Made by a program: the position numbers and the translations under genes. From NCBI GenBank assembly GCA_946480655.1, contig CAMLKN010000031.1, forward strand, positions 1-14,309: 14,309 nt of DNA, written 5' to 3'. Shown piece after piece: positions 1 to 7,113 of the stretch (position 1 is its first letter; each line of letters opens with the position of its first letter). Under the pieces are notes generated by a model. That model worked only from the letters and a program-made list of their open reading frames with translations. It was not told where the DNA came from and made no database searches. This DNA is from an uncultured Devosia sp. GTDB lineage: Bacteria > Pseudomonadota > Alphaproteobacteria > Rhizobiales > Devosiaceae.

Positions 1-56
1 CCCGGGGATATGTGTGTCCTCACGCACCGGGCAGCGGATAGAGATATAGGCGTTTG

Positions 57-70
57 TGCAGCCGGCTGCA
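57..70. repeat. 14-bp perfect palindrome downstream of parE
   Basis: TGCAGCCGGCTGCA is a perfect 14-bp palindrome about 40 bp beyond the end of the extended parE reading frame. Flanking bases extend it imperfectly (CGTT on the left, AACG on the right, with bulges). It has no T-run, so it is not a clear intrinsic terminator, though as RNA it could form a short hairpin. It may be a protein-binding site or a chance palindrome in GC-rich DNA. I see no gene in positions 1-109. Confidence 0.3.
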
Positions 71-109
71 AACGGCCAGAGCAAGGTTTCACCCGCATTT
101 GCGATATGG

Positions 110-394
110 CTAGAGCAGATCGAACCAGTCTTGCAGATGGTGGAGGACACGCAGGATGATGATGTCGCCATCCTAGATGACATAGAGAATGTGATGCGCC
201 TCGCAGGGCATCAGCCGAACGAGACGCCTCGCCCCACGCCGTTCTGGCGCCATTTCGGGATTTGCGGCCAAATGGTCGAACATGTTGACCAATACTTGGT
301 CGTACTTTTCGGCCTGACGCAGCCCGAACTTGGCAAGACTCCACAGCGAGATGCGGTCAAGGTCGTCGCTCGCCGCCGCCGTAAGCTTCCACAT
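110..394 (-). pseudogene. parE: ParE-family toxin interrupted by an in-frame TAG
   Basis: ParE toxins of the RelE/ParE superfamily typically poison DNA gyrase and are neutralised by ParD. The frame opens with ATG at 394, one base after the parD stop, and encodes 73 residues. They show the ParE pattern: N-terminal helices with an 'AASDDLDRI' opening, 'FGLRQAEKY', a 'LAANPEMAP' turn, then 'RRLVRLM' and 'HHILYVI' beta strands. A TAG at 173-175 stops it exactly where the family usually continues with an acidic residue. Past the TAG the same frame continues for 20 sense codons reading 'DGDIIILRVLHHLQDW' and ending at a TAG at 110-112. That is the expected last ParE strand and 'RVLH' tail, giving a normal length of about 94 residues. 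A single GAG-to-TAG change explains the break. The product should lack the C-terminal strand and is probably inactive. A sequencing error or stop-codon readthrough is also possible. Confidence 0.8.
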
Positions 395-395
395 G

Positions 396-650
396 TCAAG
401 CAGACTTTTGCTGAGCTATGGCGTCCAGACGCTTCGCCTTCATACGTGCCAGGAGTTCCTCTCGGCTTATCTCCACGATACCACTGGCCAAGGCCTGCTC
501 CACCATTTGGTCGAGCTTTTCACGGGCATCTGCCCGCGCCTGCTCCTTGCGGACTAGGTCGCGGATCACGTCGCTGCTATTGGCGTATCGTCCTGTCTCG
601 ACTTGTTCTTCCACCCACTGCTTCATCGCGTCGGGCAGGGAAATGTTCAT
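396..650 (-). CDS. parD: ParD-family antitoxin (ribbon-helix-helix)
   Basis: The 84-residue product fits a type II antitoxin that binds ParE and represses its own operon. Residues 1-6 (MNISLP) match the DNA-contacting beta strand of ribbon-helix-helix proteins. Helices follow at about 7-20 and 25-38 ('YANSSDVIRDLVRKEQ', a strong ParD signature). The charged C-terminal half (about 40-84) would wrap around ParE. An in-frame start 18 codons upstream (704) exists, but the ATG at 650 was chosen because MNISLP is the usual family N-terminus and a GGAGG lies about 15 nt upstream, somewhat far but the best candidate. The stop is separated from the parE ATG by one base, so the two are co-translated. 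The putative operator lies just upstream, and the zapA stop is only about 60 nt upstream, so the module abuts a housekeeping gene. Confidence 0.85.
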   Translation of the reverse strand: MNISLPDAMKQWVEEQVETGRYANSSDVIRDLVRKEQARADAREKLDQMVEQALASGIVEISREELLARMKAKRLDAIAQQKSA

Positions 651-677
651 TGTCGCCACGGCACCACCTCCAGCCTC

Positions 678-704
678 TTGGCAAAGATTGCCAAACTTTG
701 CCAA
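678..704. promoter_or_regulatory. Candidate ParD operator: three phased TTG(C/G)CAA palindromes
   Basis: TTGGCAA (678-684), TTGCCAA (688-694) and TTGCCAA (698-704) are odd palindromes centred at 681, 691 and 701, exactly 10 bp apart, so on the same helical face. The rightmost extends to an 11-bp odd palindrome, CTTTGCCAAAG (696-706). The array sits between the zapA stop (708-710) and the parD start (650). Ribbon-helix-helix antitoxins commonly bind cooperatively to short phased repeats in their own promoters, so self-repression by ParD is the natural reading. I could not pick a convincing -35/-10 pair here. Confidence 0.55.
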
Positions 705-707
705 AGA

Positions 708-1079
708 TTAGGGCAGGATGGCGGCTTCGTCCAGCGTATCGGCGACGCCCTCGATGGCCTTGGCGGCCTCGCTGAGCTTTTGAGCGAAGCGTGCTTCGGT
801 GTTTTCGAGTTCCACGGCAATGTCCTGGCCGGCGCGGGTCAATTCCAACACCTGCGTTTCAAGCGCCTTGATCTTGCGCTCGGCCTCGGACAGTTCGTCC
901 AGCACGGCAATGCCGGCCATAACCGTCAGACGGTTGTCGCCGATCTCGCCGACGGCACCCTTCAGACCCTCGACCTGGGCATTGAACCGGTCGGCGAGGC
1001 CGATCAGATGGGCCTGCTGGCCCTCTTCGCAGGCCATGCGATATTTGCGGCCATTGATTTCGACATTGACCTCGGGCAC
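708..1079 (-). CDS. zapA: Cell division protein ZapA
   Basis: ZapA is a cytoplasmic FtsZ-binding protein that bundles and stabilises Z-ring filaments at the division site. The 123-residue product has the family N-terminal domain: 'VNVEINGRKYRMACEEGQQAHL' spans residues 4-25, followed by 'LADRFNAQV' and 'IGDNRLTVMAGIAVLDEL'. A C-terminal coiled coil covers about residues 60-110. The start is GTG at 1079, with a GGAG about 8 nt upstream inside the end of the DUF4164 gene. The gene lies 3 nt downstream of the DUF4164 stop, so the two form an operon. In many relatives zapA is followed by a 5-formyltetrahydrofolate cyclo-ligase gene; here parDE follows instead. Confidence 0.9.
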   Translation of the reverse strand: MPEVNVEINGRKYRMACEEGQQAHLIGLADRFNAQVEGLKGAVGEIGDNRLTVMAGIAVLDELSEAERKIKALETQVLELTRAGQDIAVELENTEARFAQKLSEAAKAIEGVADTLDEAAILP

Positions 1080-1082
1080 CGC

Positions 1083-1370
1083 CTACTCCGCCTTTTCCAG
1101 CACCGAGCGCACGGTTTCCATGGCCACGACGAGGCGCCGCGACACTTCGTGAGCGCTGTCGTCCAGCCGCTTGGCGCGGGCCGCGGTCTTGTCGAGTTCG
1201 GTGGCTAGGCGCGCCCGTTCATGCACGAGCCGCTGCGTATCGACTTCCATGCGCTGATGCCGGGCCAGGCGCGTATTGAGATCGCGGACACTCGCATTGA
1301 GGCGCGCCAGGGCCCGGTCAAACCGGGCGGTGGCCGAGATCAGGCCCTCTTCAAGTTCCGTCTCACTCAT
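1083..1370 (-). CDS. DUF4164-type coiled-coil protein
   Basis: This 95-residue protein is almost entirely predicted coiled coil: regular heptads of Leu/Ala/Arg/Glu run from about residue 8 to 90 ('[21 protein letters not shown]', '[19 protein letters not shown]'). There is no signal peptide or membrane segment, so it is probably cytoplasmic. Size, composition and position directly upstream of zapA match the DUF4164 family of alphaproteobacteria. Its function is not established; linkage to zapA, also a coiled-coil protein, suggests a division-related role, which is inference. The ATG at 1370 is the first gene start in the divergent region shared with tkt. Confidence 0.75.
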   Translation of the reverse strand: MSETELEEGLISATARFDRALARLNASVRDLNTRLARHQRMEVDTQRLVHERARLATELDKTAARAKRLDDSAHEVSRRLVVAMETVRSVLEKAE

Positions 1371-1615
1371 GGCCGCTACTGCCCTCAGGACACGACGATT
1401 CCAACCTGATCAGCCTGCCCCAGCGATTGTGGCATTGCAACGGGCTTGACGGGCCCACCCCCGGAAAACCGGCTTCCAACCGAACGCCAAAGACCTTTGG
1501 CGACATTGACAGGCAATCCGAACCTGTTATGGCTCAACCCCGTCTTTGGGAGGAGGCTGGCCGTGCCGCCGCTCCCGCAATTCCTAGACTTTTGAGCAAG
1601 CGAGCAGTCTTTCCC
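1371..1615. other. Structured divergent intergenic region between DUF4164 and tkt
   Basis: These 245 nt separate the divergent DUF4164 and tkt starts and must hold promoters for both. They contain a perfect hairpin, CGCCAAAGACCTTTGGCG (about 1485-1502), a CCGG-AAAA-CCGG hairpin (about 1471-1482), and an ACAGG...CCTGT repeat around 1509-1527. Structure is unusually dense for a plain promoter region. Some alphaproteobacterial 6S RNA genes map near zapA, so a small RNA is possible, but I could not fold either strand into a convincing 6S rod with a closing stem and central bubble. No coding potential was identified. Confidence 0.4.
1506..1533 (+). promoter_or_regulatory. Possible sigma-70-type promoter for tkt
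   Basis: TTGACA at 1506-1511 is a perfect -35 hexamer, followed after 16 bp by TATGGC at 1528-1533, a weak -10 with the first three bases matching. It lies about 85-110 nt upstream of the tkt start, on the correct strand. Alphaproteobacterial promoters often have a strong -35 and a relaxed -10, so this is plausible. It overlaps the ACAGG/CCTGT inverted repeat, which could hold a regulator site. Confidence 0.3.
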
Positions 1616-3592
1616 ATGACCAACACAGCCCAGCAGAACGCATTGGCCAATGCGATCCGGTCCCTCTCCATGGACGCGGTCGAAAAAGCCAATTCTGGCC
1701 ATCCGGGCCTGCCCATGGGCTGCGCCGACATCGCCACCGTGCTCTTTACCAAGGTGATGAAGTTCGATCCCGCCGATCCCCACTGGGCCGATCGCGACCG
1801 CTTCATCCTCTCGGCCGGCCACGGCTCGATGCTGCTCTATTCCTCGCTCTACCTGCTCGGCTATGCCGACATGACCATCGACCAGGTCAAGAATTTCCGC
1901 CAGCTCGGCTCCAAGACCGCCGGCCACCCCGAATTCGGCCATGCCACCGGCATCGAGACCACCACCGGTCCGCTCGGCCAGGGCCTCGCCAATTCGGTCG
2001 GCTTTGCTGTGGCCGAGGCCAAGCTCGCCGCCGAATTCGGGTCCGACCTCGTCGATCACCATACCTATGTGCTGGCCGGCGACGGGTGCCTGATGGAAGG
2101 CATTTCCCAGGAGGCCATTTCGCTGGCTGGTCACCTCAAGCTCAACAAGCTGGTGGTGATCTGGGACAACAACAACATCACCATCGACGGCAAGGTCTCC
2201 AACGCCGACTCCACTGACCAGATCGCCCGCTTCAAGGCGGTGGGCTGGAACACGATCGAGATCGACGGCCATGACCAGGACGCCATCGAAAAGGCCCTGC
2301 TCGCCGCCAAGGCCTCGAACGACAAGCCGACCCTGATCGCCGCCAAGACCACGATCGGCTTCGGCGCCCCCAAGAAAGCCGGCACCGAGAAGGTGCATGG
2401 CGCGCCGCTCGGTGCCGAGGAACTGGCCGGCGCCAAGGCCGCCCTGGGCATCGATTATCCGCCCTTTGAAATCCCCGCCGCCATCCTCGAAAGCTGGCGC
2501 GCTGCCGGCAAGCGCAGCCAAAACCTGCGCGGCGAATGGGAAGCCCGTCTCAACGCTTCCGACAAGAAGGCCGAATTCGCTCGCCGCATGTTGGGCAAGC
2601 TGCCCGCCGACTATGCGACGGCCATGACCGCCTACAAGAAGAAGCTGGCCGAGGACAAGCCCAAGGTCGCCAGCCGCAAGGCCAGCCAGATGGCGCTCGA
2701 AGTCATCAACAAGGCCGTGCCCGAGACCTTGGCTGGCTCGGCCGACCTGACCCATTCCAACCTCACCCACACCCCCGAGACCCTGCCCTTCCAGGCCGAC
2801 AACCGGCTCGGTCGCTACATGATGTATGGCATCCGCGAGCACGAGATGGGCGCGGCCATGAATGGCGTGGCGCTGCATGGCGGCTTCATTCCCTATGGCG
2901 GCACCTTCATGGTCTTTACCGACTATGCCCGCCCGGCCATCCGTCTCTCGGCGCTGATGGAACAGCGCGTCATCTATGTCATGACCCATGACTCCATCGG
3001 CCTGGGCGAGGACGGCCCGACCCACCAGCCGGTGGAACACCTCTCAGCCCTGCGCGCCATCCCGAACCTCTTCGTCCTGCGCCCCGCTGACGCGATGGAA
3101 ACGGCCGAGTGCTGGGAAATCGCGATGGAGACGAAGAAGTCGCCGTCCATCCTCGCGCTGTCCCGCCAGAACCTGCCGGCCGTGCGCACCGAATATTCGG
3201 CCGAGAACAAGTCGGCCAAGGGCGCCTACACCCTCGTCGGCCCCGCTGACGCCGATGCGGTAATCTTCGCCTCCGGCTCGGAAGTCGCCATTGCTGTCGA
3301 AGCTCAGAAGGAACTGACCGAGAAGGGTATCAAGGCCCGTGTCGTGTCGGTCCCCTCCATGGAACTCTTTGCCAAGCAGTCCGATGCCTACAAGGCGGAA
3401 GTCCTCGGCTCGGCCAAGGCGCGCGTCGCCGTCGAGGCTGGCATCGAGATGAGCTGGAACAAGCTGCTCGGCGACAAGGGACGCTTTGTCGGCATGCATT
3501 CCTTCGGCGCTTCCGGCCCGATCGACGCGCTCTATGCCCACTTTGGCATTACGTCCAAGGCCGTTGTTGAAGCCGTCACCGCACAGTTGTAA
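1616..3592 (+). CDS. tkt: Transketolase
   Basis: Transketolase is a cytoplasmic thiamine-diphosphate enzyme that moves two-carbon units between ketose and aldose phosphates in the pentose phosphate pathway. At 658 residues the product has normal family length. Visible motifs are 'SGHPG' (27-31), 'SAGHGS' (His69), the ThDP/metal motif 'GDGCLMEG' (155-162) with the matching Asn run 'DNNN' (184-187), 'YGIREHEMG' with the activating Glu408, and '[13 protein letters not shown]' (464-476, His470). The pyrimidine, middle and C-terminal domains are all present. The ATG at 1616 gives the usual N-terminus ([20 protein letters not shown]); the frame is open upstream to about 1427, but that extension looks non-coding. 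It leads the tkt-gap-pgk-fba group, with gap starting 50 nt after its stop. Confidence 0.97.
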   Translation: MTNTAQQNALANAIRSLSMDAVEKANSGHPGLPMGCADIATVLFTKVMKFDPADPHWADRDRFILSAGHGSMLLYSSLYLLGYADMTIDQVKNFRQLGSKTAGHPEFGHATGIETTTGPLGQGLANSVGFAVAEAKLAAEFGSDLVDHHTYVLAGDGCLMEGISQEAISLAGHLKLNKLVVIWDNNNITIDGKVSNADSTDQIARFKAVGWNTIEIDGHDQDAIEKALLAAKASNDKPTLIAAKTTIGFGAPKKAGTEKVHGAPLGAEELAGAKAALGIDYPPFEIPAAILESWRAAGKRSQNLRGEWEARLNASDKKAEFARRMLGKLPADYATAMTAYKKKLAEDKPKVASRKASQMALEVINKAVPETLAGSADLTHSNLTHTPETLPFQADNRLGRYMMYGIREHEMGAAMNGVALHGGFIPYGGTFMVFTDYARPAIRLSALMEQRVIYVMTHDSIGLGEDGPTHQPVEHLSALRAIPNLFVLRPADAMETAECWEIAMETKKSPSILALSRQNLPAVRTEYSAENKSAKGAYTLVGPADADAVIFASGSEVAIAVEAQKELTEKGIKARVVSVPSMELFAKQSDAYKAEVLGSAKARVAVEAGIEMSWNKLLGDKGRFVGMHSFGASGPIDALYAHFGITSKAVVEAVTAQL

Positions 3593-3642
3593 GAGAGCCG
3601 CGCCTCCCTTTCTCCTCCCCCTCCCGCTAGGAGCGTAAAAAC

Positions 3643-4650
3643 ATGGCAGTTCGCGTCGCCATCAATGGTTTTGGCCGTATCGGCCGCAATGTCCTCCGCG
3701 CCATCATGGAATCGGGCCGCACCGATATCGAAGTCGTGGCGATCAACGATCTCGGCCCGGTCGAAACCAATGCCCACCTGTTCCGCTTCGACAGCGTGCA
3801 TGGCCGCTACAATGGCACCGTGACCGTCGATGGCGACACCATTGACGTGGGCCGCGGCCCGATCAAGGTGACGGCCGTCCGCAACCCGGAAGAGCTGCCG
3901 CATGGCGAAATGGGCGTCGACATCGCGCTCGAATGCACCGGCATCTTCACCTCCAAGGAAAAGGCCTCGGCTCATTTGAAGGCCGGCGCCAAGAAGGTGA
4001 TCATCTCGGCCCCCGGCGACGGCGCCGACAAGACCATCGTCTATGGTATCAATCACGGCAGCCTGACCAAGGAAGACGTGGTGATCTCGAACGCCTCGTG
4101 CACCACCAACTGCCTCGCGCCGCTGGCCTATGTGCTGCACAAGGAATTCGGCATCGAAAAGGGAATGATGACCACCATCCATTCCTATACCGGTGACCAG
4201 CCGACGCTCGACACCATGCACAAGGATCTCTATCGCGGCCGCGCGGCTGCCCTCTCGCAGATCCCGACCTCGACCGGCGCCGCCAAGGCCATCGGCCTCG
4301 TCCTGCCCGACCTCAAGGGCAAGCTCGACGGCGTCTCGATCCGCGTGCCGACCCCGAACGTCTCCTGCGTTGACTTCAAGTTCATTGCCAAGCGCAACGT
4401 GACCGCCGAGGAAATCAACGCGGCCGTCAAGAAGTATGCCGATGGCGAGCTCAAGGGCATTCTGGGCTACACCACCCAGCCTAACGTCTCCATCGACTTC
4501 AACCACGACAGCCACTCCTCGACCATGGCGCTGGACCAGACCAAGGTCATGGACGGCAATTTCGTCTCGGTCCTCTCCTGGTACGACAACGAATGGGGCT
4601 TCTCCAACCGCATGGCCGACACGGCCGTGGCGCTTGGCAAGACGCTCTGA
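3643..4650 (+). CDS. gap: Type I glyceraldehyde-3-phosphate dehydrogenase
   Basis: This enzyme interconverts glyceraldehyde 3-phosphate and 1,3-bisphosphoglycerate in glycolysis and gluconeogenesis. The 335-residue length is normal. The Rossmann motif 'INGFGRIGR' is at 7-15, with 'AIND' (33-36) ending the second strand, where Asp36 usually favours NAD. The catalytic motif '[12 protein letters not shown]' carries Cys153, and His180 lies in '[10 protein letters not shown]'. The 'YTGDQPTLD' loop resembles the Gap type common in alphaproteobacteria and cyanobacteria, so some use of NADP cannot be excluded. An AGGAG (3629-3633) sits 9 nt before the ATG in an otherwise pyrimidine-rich spacer after tkt. 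It is probably co-transcribed with tkt and ends at the strong terminator at 4671. Confidence 0.97.
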   Translation: MAVRVAINGFGRIGRNVLRAIMESGRTDIEVVAINDLGPVETNAHLFRFDSVHGRYNGTVTVDGDTIDVGRGPIKVTAVRNPEELPHGEMGVDIALECTGIFTSKEKASAHLKAGAKKVIISAPGDGADKTIVYGINHGSLTKEDVVISNASCTTNCLAPLAYVLHKEFGIEKGMMTTIHSYTGDQPTLDTMHKDLYRGRAAALSQIPTSTGAAKAIGLVLPDLKGKLDGVSIRVPTPNVSCVDFKFIAKRNVTAEEINAAVKKYADGELKGILGYTTQPNVSIDFNHDSHSSTMALDQTKVMDGNFVSVLSWYDNEWGFSNRMADTAVALGKTL

Positions 4651-4670
4651 ACGAATTGGCCGAATGAATG

Positions 4671-4699
4671 AAAGGGGCGTCCTCCGGGGCGCCCTTTTT
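4671..4699 (+). terminator. Intrinsic terminator after gap
   Basis: AAAGGGGCGTCC (4671-4682) pairs with GGGCGCCCTTTT (4687-4698) around a TCCG loop. The 12-bp stem contains two G-U pairs, is GC-rich at its core and ends in five T residues. It starts 20 nt past the gap stop codon, so the tkt-gap transcript should largely end here. Confidence 0.9.
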
Positions 4700-4751
4700 G
4701 TTGACGGGCCTGTGCCCGCCGCACATCCGGTATTCGCCCACCGCACCGCCA

Positions 4752-4833
4752 TCGGGCTTGACCCGAGGGCCTGCACCAGCGCTCACTGAGGCTCTTGGTG
4801 TCGCCGTACAAGAGGTCCTCGGGTCGAGCCCGA
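4752..4833. repeat. REP-like intergenic inverted repeat
   Basis: The arm at 4752-4772 (TCGGGCTTGACCCGAGGGCC plus T) pairs with 4813-4833 over 21 positions; the only two differences are compatible with G-U pairs. Each arm is itself a small palindrome (TCGGG...CCCGA and CTCGGG...CCCGAG). The 40-nt centre contains CACCA...TGGTG, so the whole unit can fold into a long branched rod. Elements built on a CTCGGG-TTGA-CCCGAG core recur between genes in many alphaproteobacterial genomes, so I read this as one copy of a dispersed repeat. It lies between the gap terminator and the next gene. Confidence 0.65.
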
Positions 4834-4894
4834 GGACGGCCTGGAGTATGAGCGAACACCTGCTACACATCAGCGCTCTGCGGGAGAACGGCGC

Positions 4895-5425
4895 TTGAAC
4901 ACCATCAATCGATCCATCCGCTGGCACGGCATCGACCTCGAAACAATCGAACATTGCCATGTGATCGCCAATGGCCGCGACACCCGCATCCGCGGCGCCA
5001 TTATCGGCTCCGATTTCGGTCTCTTCTATCGCCTCAAGCTCGATGAGAACGGGCATACGAGGACGGTCAAGATCGAGCGCGCCGATGGCAAGGTGCTGGA
5101 ACTGTTTTCCGACGGCGCCGGCGGCTGGTCGGATGACCGGGCCGAGCCCATTCCGGCGCTGCGCGGCTGTATCGACGTCGACATCTGGCCCACGCCACTG
5201 ACCAATTCCCTGCCCATCTGGCGCACGCAATGGACCGATCAGCCAGTCCGCTTCGCCATGGCCTGGATCGACGCCACCGAGATGACCGTCAAGCGCTCCG
5301 AGCAGATCTATACGCAGATCGATGCGACCCATTTCCGCTACCAGTCCGCCAATTTCGAAGCCATGCTGGAACTCGACGCGGACGGCATCGTCACGGACTA
5401 TCCGGGCCTGTTTGTCCGCGCCTGA
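4895..5425 (+). CDS. Putative glycolipid-binding protein (DUF1089-type)
   Basis: The 176-residue product resembles the family called 'putative glycolipid-binding' (formerly DUF1089), a beta-rich fold whose biochemical role is not firmly established. Family-like features are the opening 'SIRWHGIDLETIEHCHV' (7-23), 'GSDFGLFYRLKLDE' (38-51), the 'GGWSDDRAEPIPALRGCIDVDIWPTPLTNSLPI' region around 76-108, and a closing 'FEAMLELDADGIVTDYPGLF'. No signal peptide or membrane helix is visible. The start is a TTG at 4895 with GGGAG about 9 nt upstream; no ATG fits the conserved N-terminus. It stands between gap and pgk, behind a terminator and a REP-like repeat, so it probably has its own promoter and is unlikely to take part in glycolysis. 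Confidence 0.75.
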   Translation: MNTINRSIRWHGIDLETIEHCHVIANGRDTRIRGAIIGSDFGLFYRLKLDENGHTRTVKIERADGKVLELFSDGAGGWSDDRAEPIPALRGCIDVDIWPTPLTNSLPIWRTQWTDQPVRFAMAWIDATEMTVKRSEQIYTQIDATHFRYQSANFEAMLELDADGIVTDYPGLFVRA

Positions 5426-5487
5426 GTCACGCCGCTGTCACCAAATCAGCCTATTGGCTCGCTCCGTGTCGGCAATGGAGCACGGTT

Positions 5488-5778
5488 ATGTTCCTCCTCA
5501 CCAAGCGCATTTCGGCCGGTCTGCCGCTGGCCTGGCTGCTGATCGGCGTTCTGCAGACCCCCTGGCTGATCCCCGCCCCGGCACTGGCCATGCTCGCCTT
5601 CCTGCTCTGGCGGCACCGCCATATCCTGACCTTGGTCGGCTCGGCGCCGCTGGCCAGCGATGGCTTTGCCAAGCATGTCATGGTCGACGACCTGCTGCGG
5701 CTTGGTGGCCAGGTGCTGGTCTCGCCACTGCTCTTTGGTATCGGCAGCACGGCTGCGGCACTTCTGCCGACAGCGTGA
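5488..5778 (+). CDS. Small hypothetical membrane protein
   Basis: I do not recognise this 96-residue protein. It has a basic N-terminus (MFLLTKR), a hydrophobic stretch at about 10-45 broken by 'QTPWLIPAP' and readable as two short membrane helices, and a basic 'WRHRH' segment. A soluble stretch containing 'GFAKHVMVDDLLRLGG' leads to a third hydrophobic segment at about 78-95. The ATG at 5488 was chosen because TGGAG lies about 8 nt upstream; the frame is open further upstream, but that part overlaps the DUF1089-type gene out of frame. It begins 62 nt after that gene and 100 nt before pgk, so it may be co-transcribed with either. It probably sits in the inner membrane. Confidence 0.55.
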   Translation: MFLLTKRISAGLPLAWLLIGVLQTPWLIPAPALAMLAFLLWRHRHILTLVGSAPLASDGFAKHVMVDDLLRLGGQVLVSPLLFGIGSTAAALLPTA

Positions 5779-5878
5779 GCGCGGCTCGCCACCACAGAGA
5801 TTTTTTCTGCCCCGGCTTCCGCCAAACGTGGCACTCTGCTACCCACGGCGCGAAAAGAACTGACCCGGAGGCAGCACG

Positions 5879-7081
5879 ATGAGCAACGGCTTCAAGACCA
5901 TCGATGAACTCGATCTGACGGGCAAGCGCGTCCTGCTCAGGGCCGACCTCAACGTGCCGGTTGCGGACGGCAAGGTCACCGACGCCACCCGTATCGAGCG
6001 CCTCGTGCCCACCATCCGCGAAATCGTCAAGAAGGACGGCAAGGCCATTCTGCTGAGCCATTTTGGCCGCCCCAAGGGCAAGGCCAATGGCGAATTCTCG
6101 CTCGAACAGGTCTGCTCCGCCGTCGCCGACCAGACCGGCCACCCGGTCGGATTCGTCGCCACGGACTGGGTCGATGTGAGCGCCGCCCAAGCCGCCATCG
6201 ACGAGGCGCCGGCCGGCTCGGTGCTGGTCATGGAAAACACCCGCTTCCATCCCGGCGAGGAAGAGAACGACATCGAACTGGCCCAGCGCATGGCCAGCCT
6301 CGGCGACGTCTATGTCAACGATGCCTTCTCGGCCGCCCACCGCGCCCATGCCTCCACGGAAGCCCTTGCGCGCCTGTTGCCGGCGGCAGCGGGCCTCGCC
6401 ATGGAGGCCGAACTCCGTGCTCTCGAAGCGGGTCTGGGCAAGCCGAAAAAGCCAGTGGTCGCCATTGTCGGCGGCGCCAAGGTGTCGTCCAAGATCGACC
6501 TTCTCGAAAACCTCGTGACCAAGGTCGACGGCCTGGTCATCGGCGGCGGCATGGCGAACACTTTCCTGTTCGCTCAAGGTTATGGCGTGGGCAAGTCGCT
6601 CTGCGAAAAGGACCTGGCCGATACCGCCCGCCGCATCATGGACAAAGCCGAAAAGGCCAATTGCGCCATCATCCTGCCCATTGACGCTGTGGTTTCCTGG
6701 CATTTCAAGGCCAATTCGCCAACCCGCCTCTATGGCGTCGATGCCATCGACCCCGATGGCATGATCCTCGACATCGGCCCCTCCTCGATAGAGCGCATCA
6801 ACGGCGCCATCGACGATGCCCATACCGTGGTGTGGAACGGCCCCGTCGGCGCCTTCGAAATGGAGCCTTTCGATGCCGGCACCGTCGCCATCGCCAAGCA
6901 TGTCGCCAAGCGCACCCATGACGATCTGCTCGTCTCGGTGGCCGGCGGCGGCGACACGGTGAGCGCGCTGGCCCATGCCGGAGTCAAGGACAAGCTGACC
7001 TACGTGTCCACCGCCGGCGGCGCCTTCCTCGAATGGATGGAAGGCAAGCCCCTGCCGGGGGTGGAAGCGCTGAAGAAGTAA
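5879..7081 (+). CDS. pgk: Phosphoglycerate kinase
   Basis: Phosphoglycerate kinase transfers the acyl phosphate of 1,3-bisphosphoglycerate to ADP, the step next to GAPDH. The product has the normal 400 residues and all expected motifs: '[11 protein letters not shown]' (17-27, Asp23 and Asn25 in the substrate site), 'SHFGRPKG' (60-67), '[10 protein letters not shown]', '[14 protein letters not shown]', the nucleotide-domain '[15 protein letters not shown]', 'GGGMANTFL', 'GPVGAFE' and 'GGGDTVSAL'. Both Rossmann-like domains are complete. GGAGG at 5867-5871 precedes the ATG by 7 nt. It is separated from gap by over 1.2 kb holding a terminator, a repeat and two small genes, so it must rely on a separate promoter, perhaps in 5779-5878. 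It converges with the aldo/keto reductase gene. Confidence 0.97.
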   Translation: MSNGFKTIDELDLTGKRVLLRADLNVPVADGKVTDATRIERLVPTIREIVKKDGKAILLSHFGRPKGKANGEFSLEQVCSAVADQTGHPVGFVATDWVDVSAAQAAIDEAPAGSVLVMENTRFHPGEEENDIELAQRMASLGDVYVNDAFSAAHRAHASTEALARLLPAAAGLAMEAELRALEAGLGKPKKPVVAIVGGAKVSSKIDLLENLVTKVDGLVIGGGMANTFLFAQGYGVGKSLCEKDLADTARRIMDKAEKANCAIILPIDAVVSWHFKANSPTRLYGVDAIDPDGMILDIGPSSIERINGAIDDAHTVVWNGPVGAFEMEPFDAGTVAIAKHVAKRTHDDLLVSVAGGGDTVSALAHAGVKDKLTYVSTAGGAFLEWMEGKPLPGVEALKK

Positions 7082-7082
7082 G

Positions 7083-7107
7083 AAAAAGGCCGGGGTGACC
7101 CGGCCTT
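7083..7107. terminator. Bidirectional terminator between pgk and the aldo/keto reductase
   Basis: AAGGCCGGG (7086-7094) and CCCGGCCTT (7099-7107) form a perfect 9-bp stem with a GTGA loop. Read leftward, the stem is followed by TTTTT, a good terminator for the reductase gene ending at 7114. Read rightward, the tail is only weakly T-rich (TTCGTGTTT), so it should be weaker for pgk. It fills the 32-nt gap between the two convergent genes. Confidence 0.8.
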
Positions 7108-7113
7108 CGTGTT

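Noticed and set aside
56..775. Rightward open frame of 239 codons
   Set aside because: It runs antisense over parDE and into zapA, has Arg/Pro-rich low-quality composition and resembles no family, while the leftward genes show clear family motifs.
1427..1615. N-terminal extension of transketolase
   Set aside because: The extra 63 codons lie in a structured intergenic region and match no transketolase N-terminus; the ATG at 1616 gives the normal start.
1371..1615. Firm 6S RNA annotation
   Set aside because: I found local hairpins but no long rod with a closing stem and central bubble on either strand, so only a tentative note is justified.
1385..3040. Leftward open frame of 551 codons opposite tkt
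   Set aside because: It is the antisense shadow of tkt in high-GC DNA; its Gly/His/Asp-rich sequence has no recognisable motif, whereas the tkt frame is complete.
3532..4776. Leftward open frame of 414 codons opposite gap
   Set aside because: It is entirely explained as the complement of gap; no family features are visible.
5829..5843. TGGCAC-like sigma-54 promoter before pgk
   Set aside because: TGGCAC is present, but the required TTGC element is not at the correct spacing.
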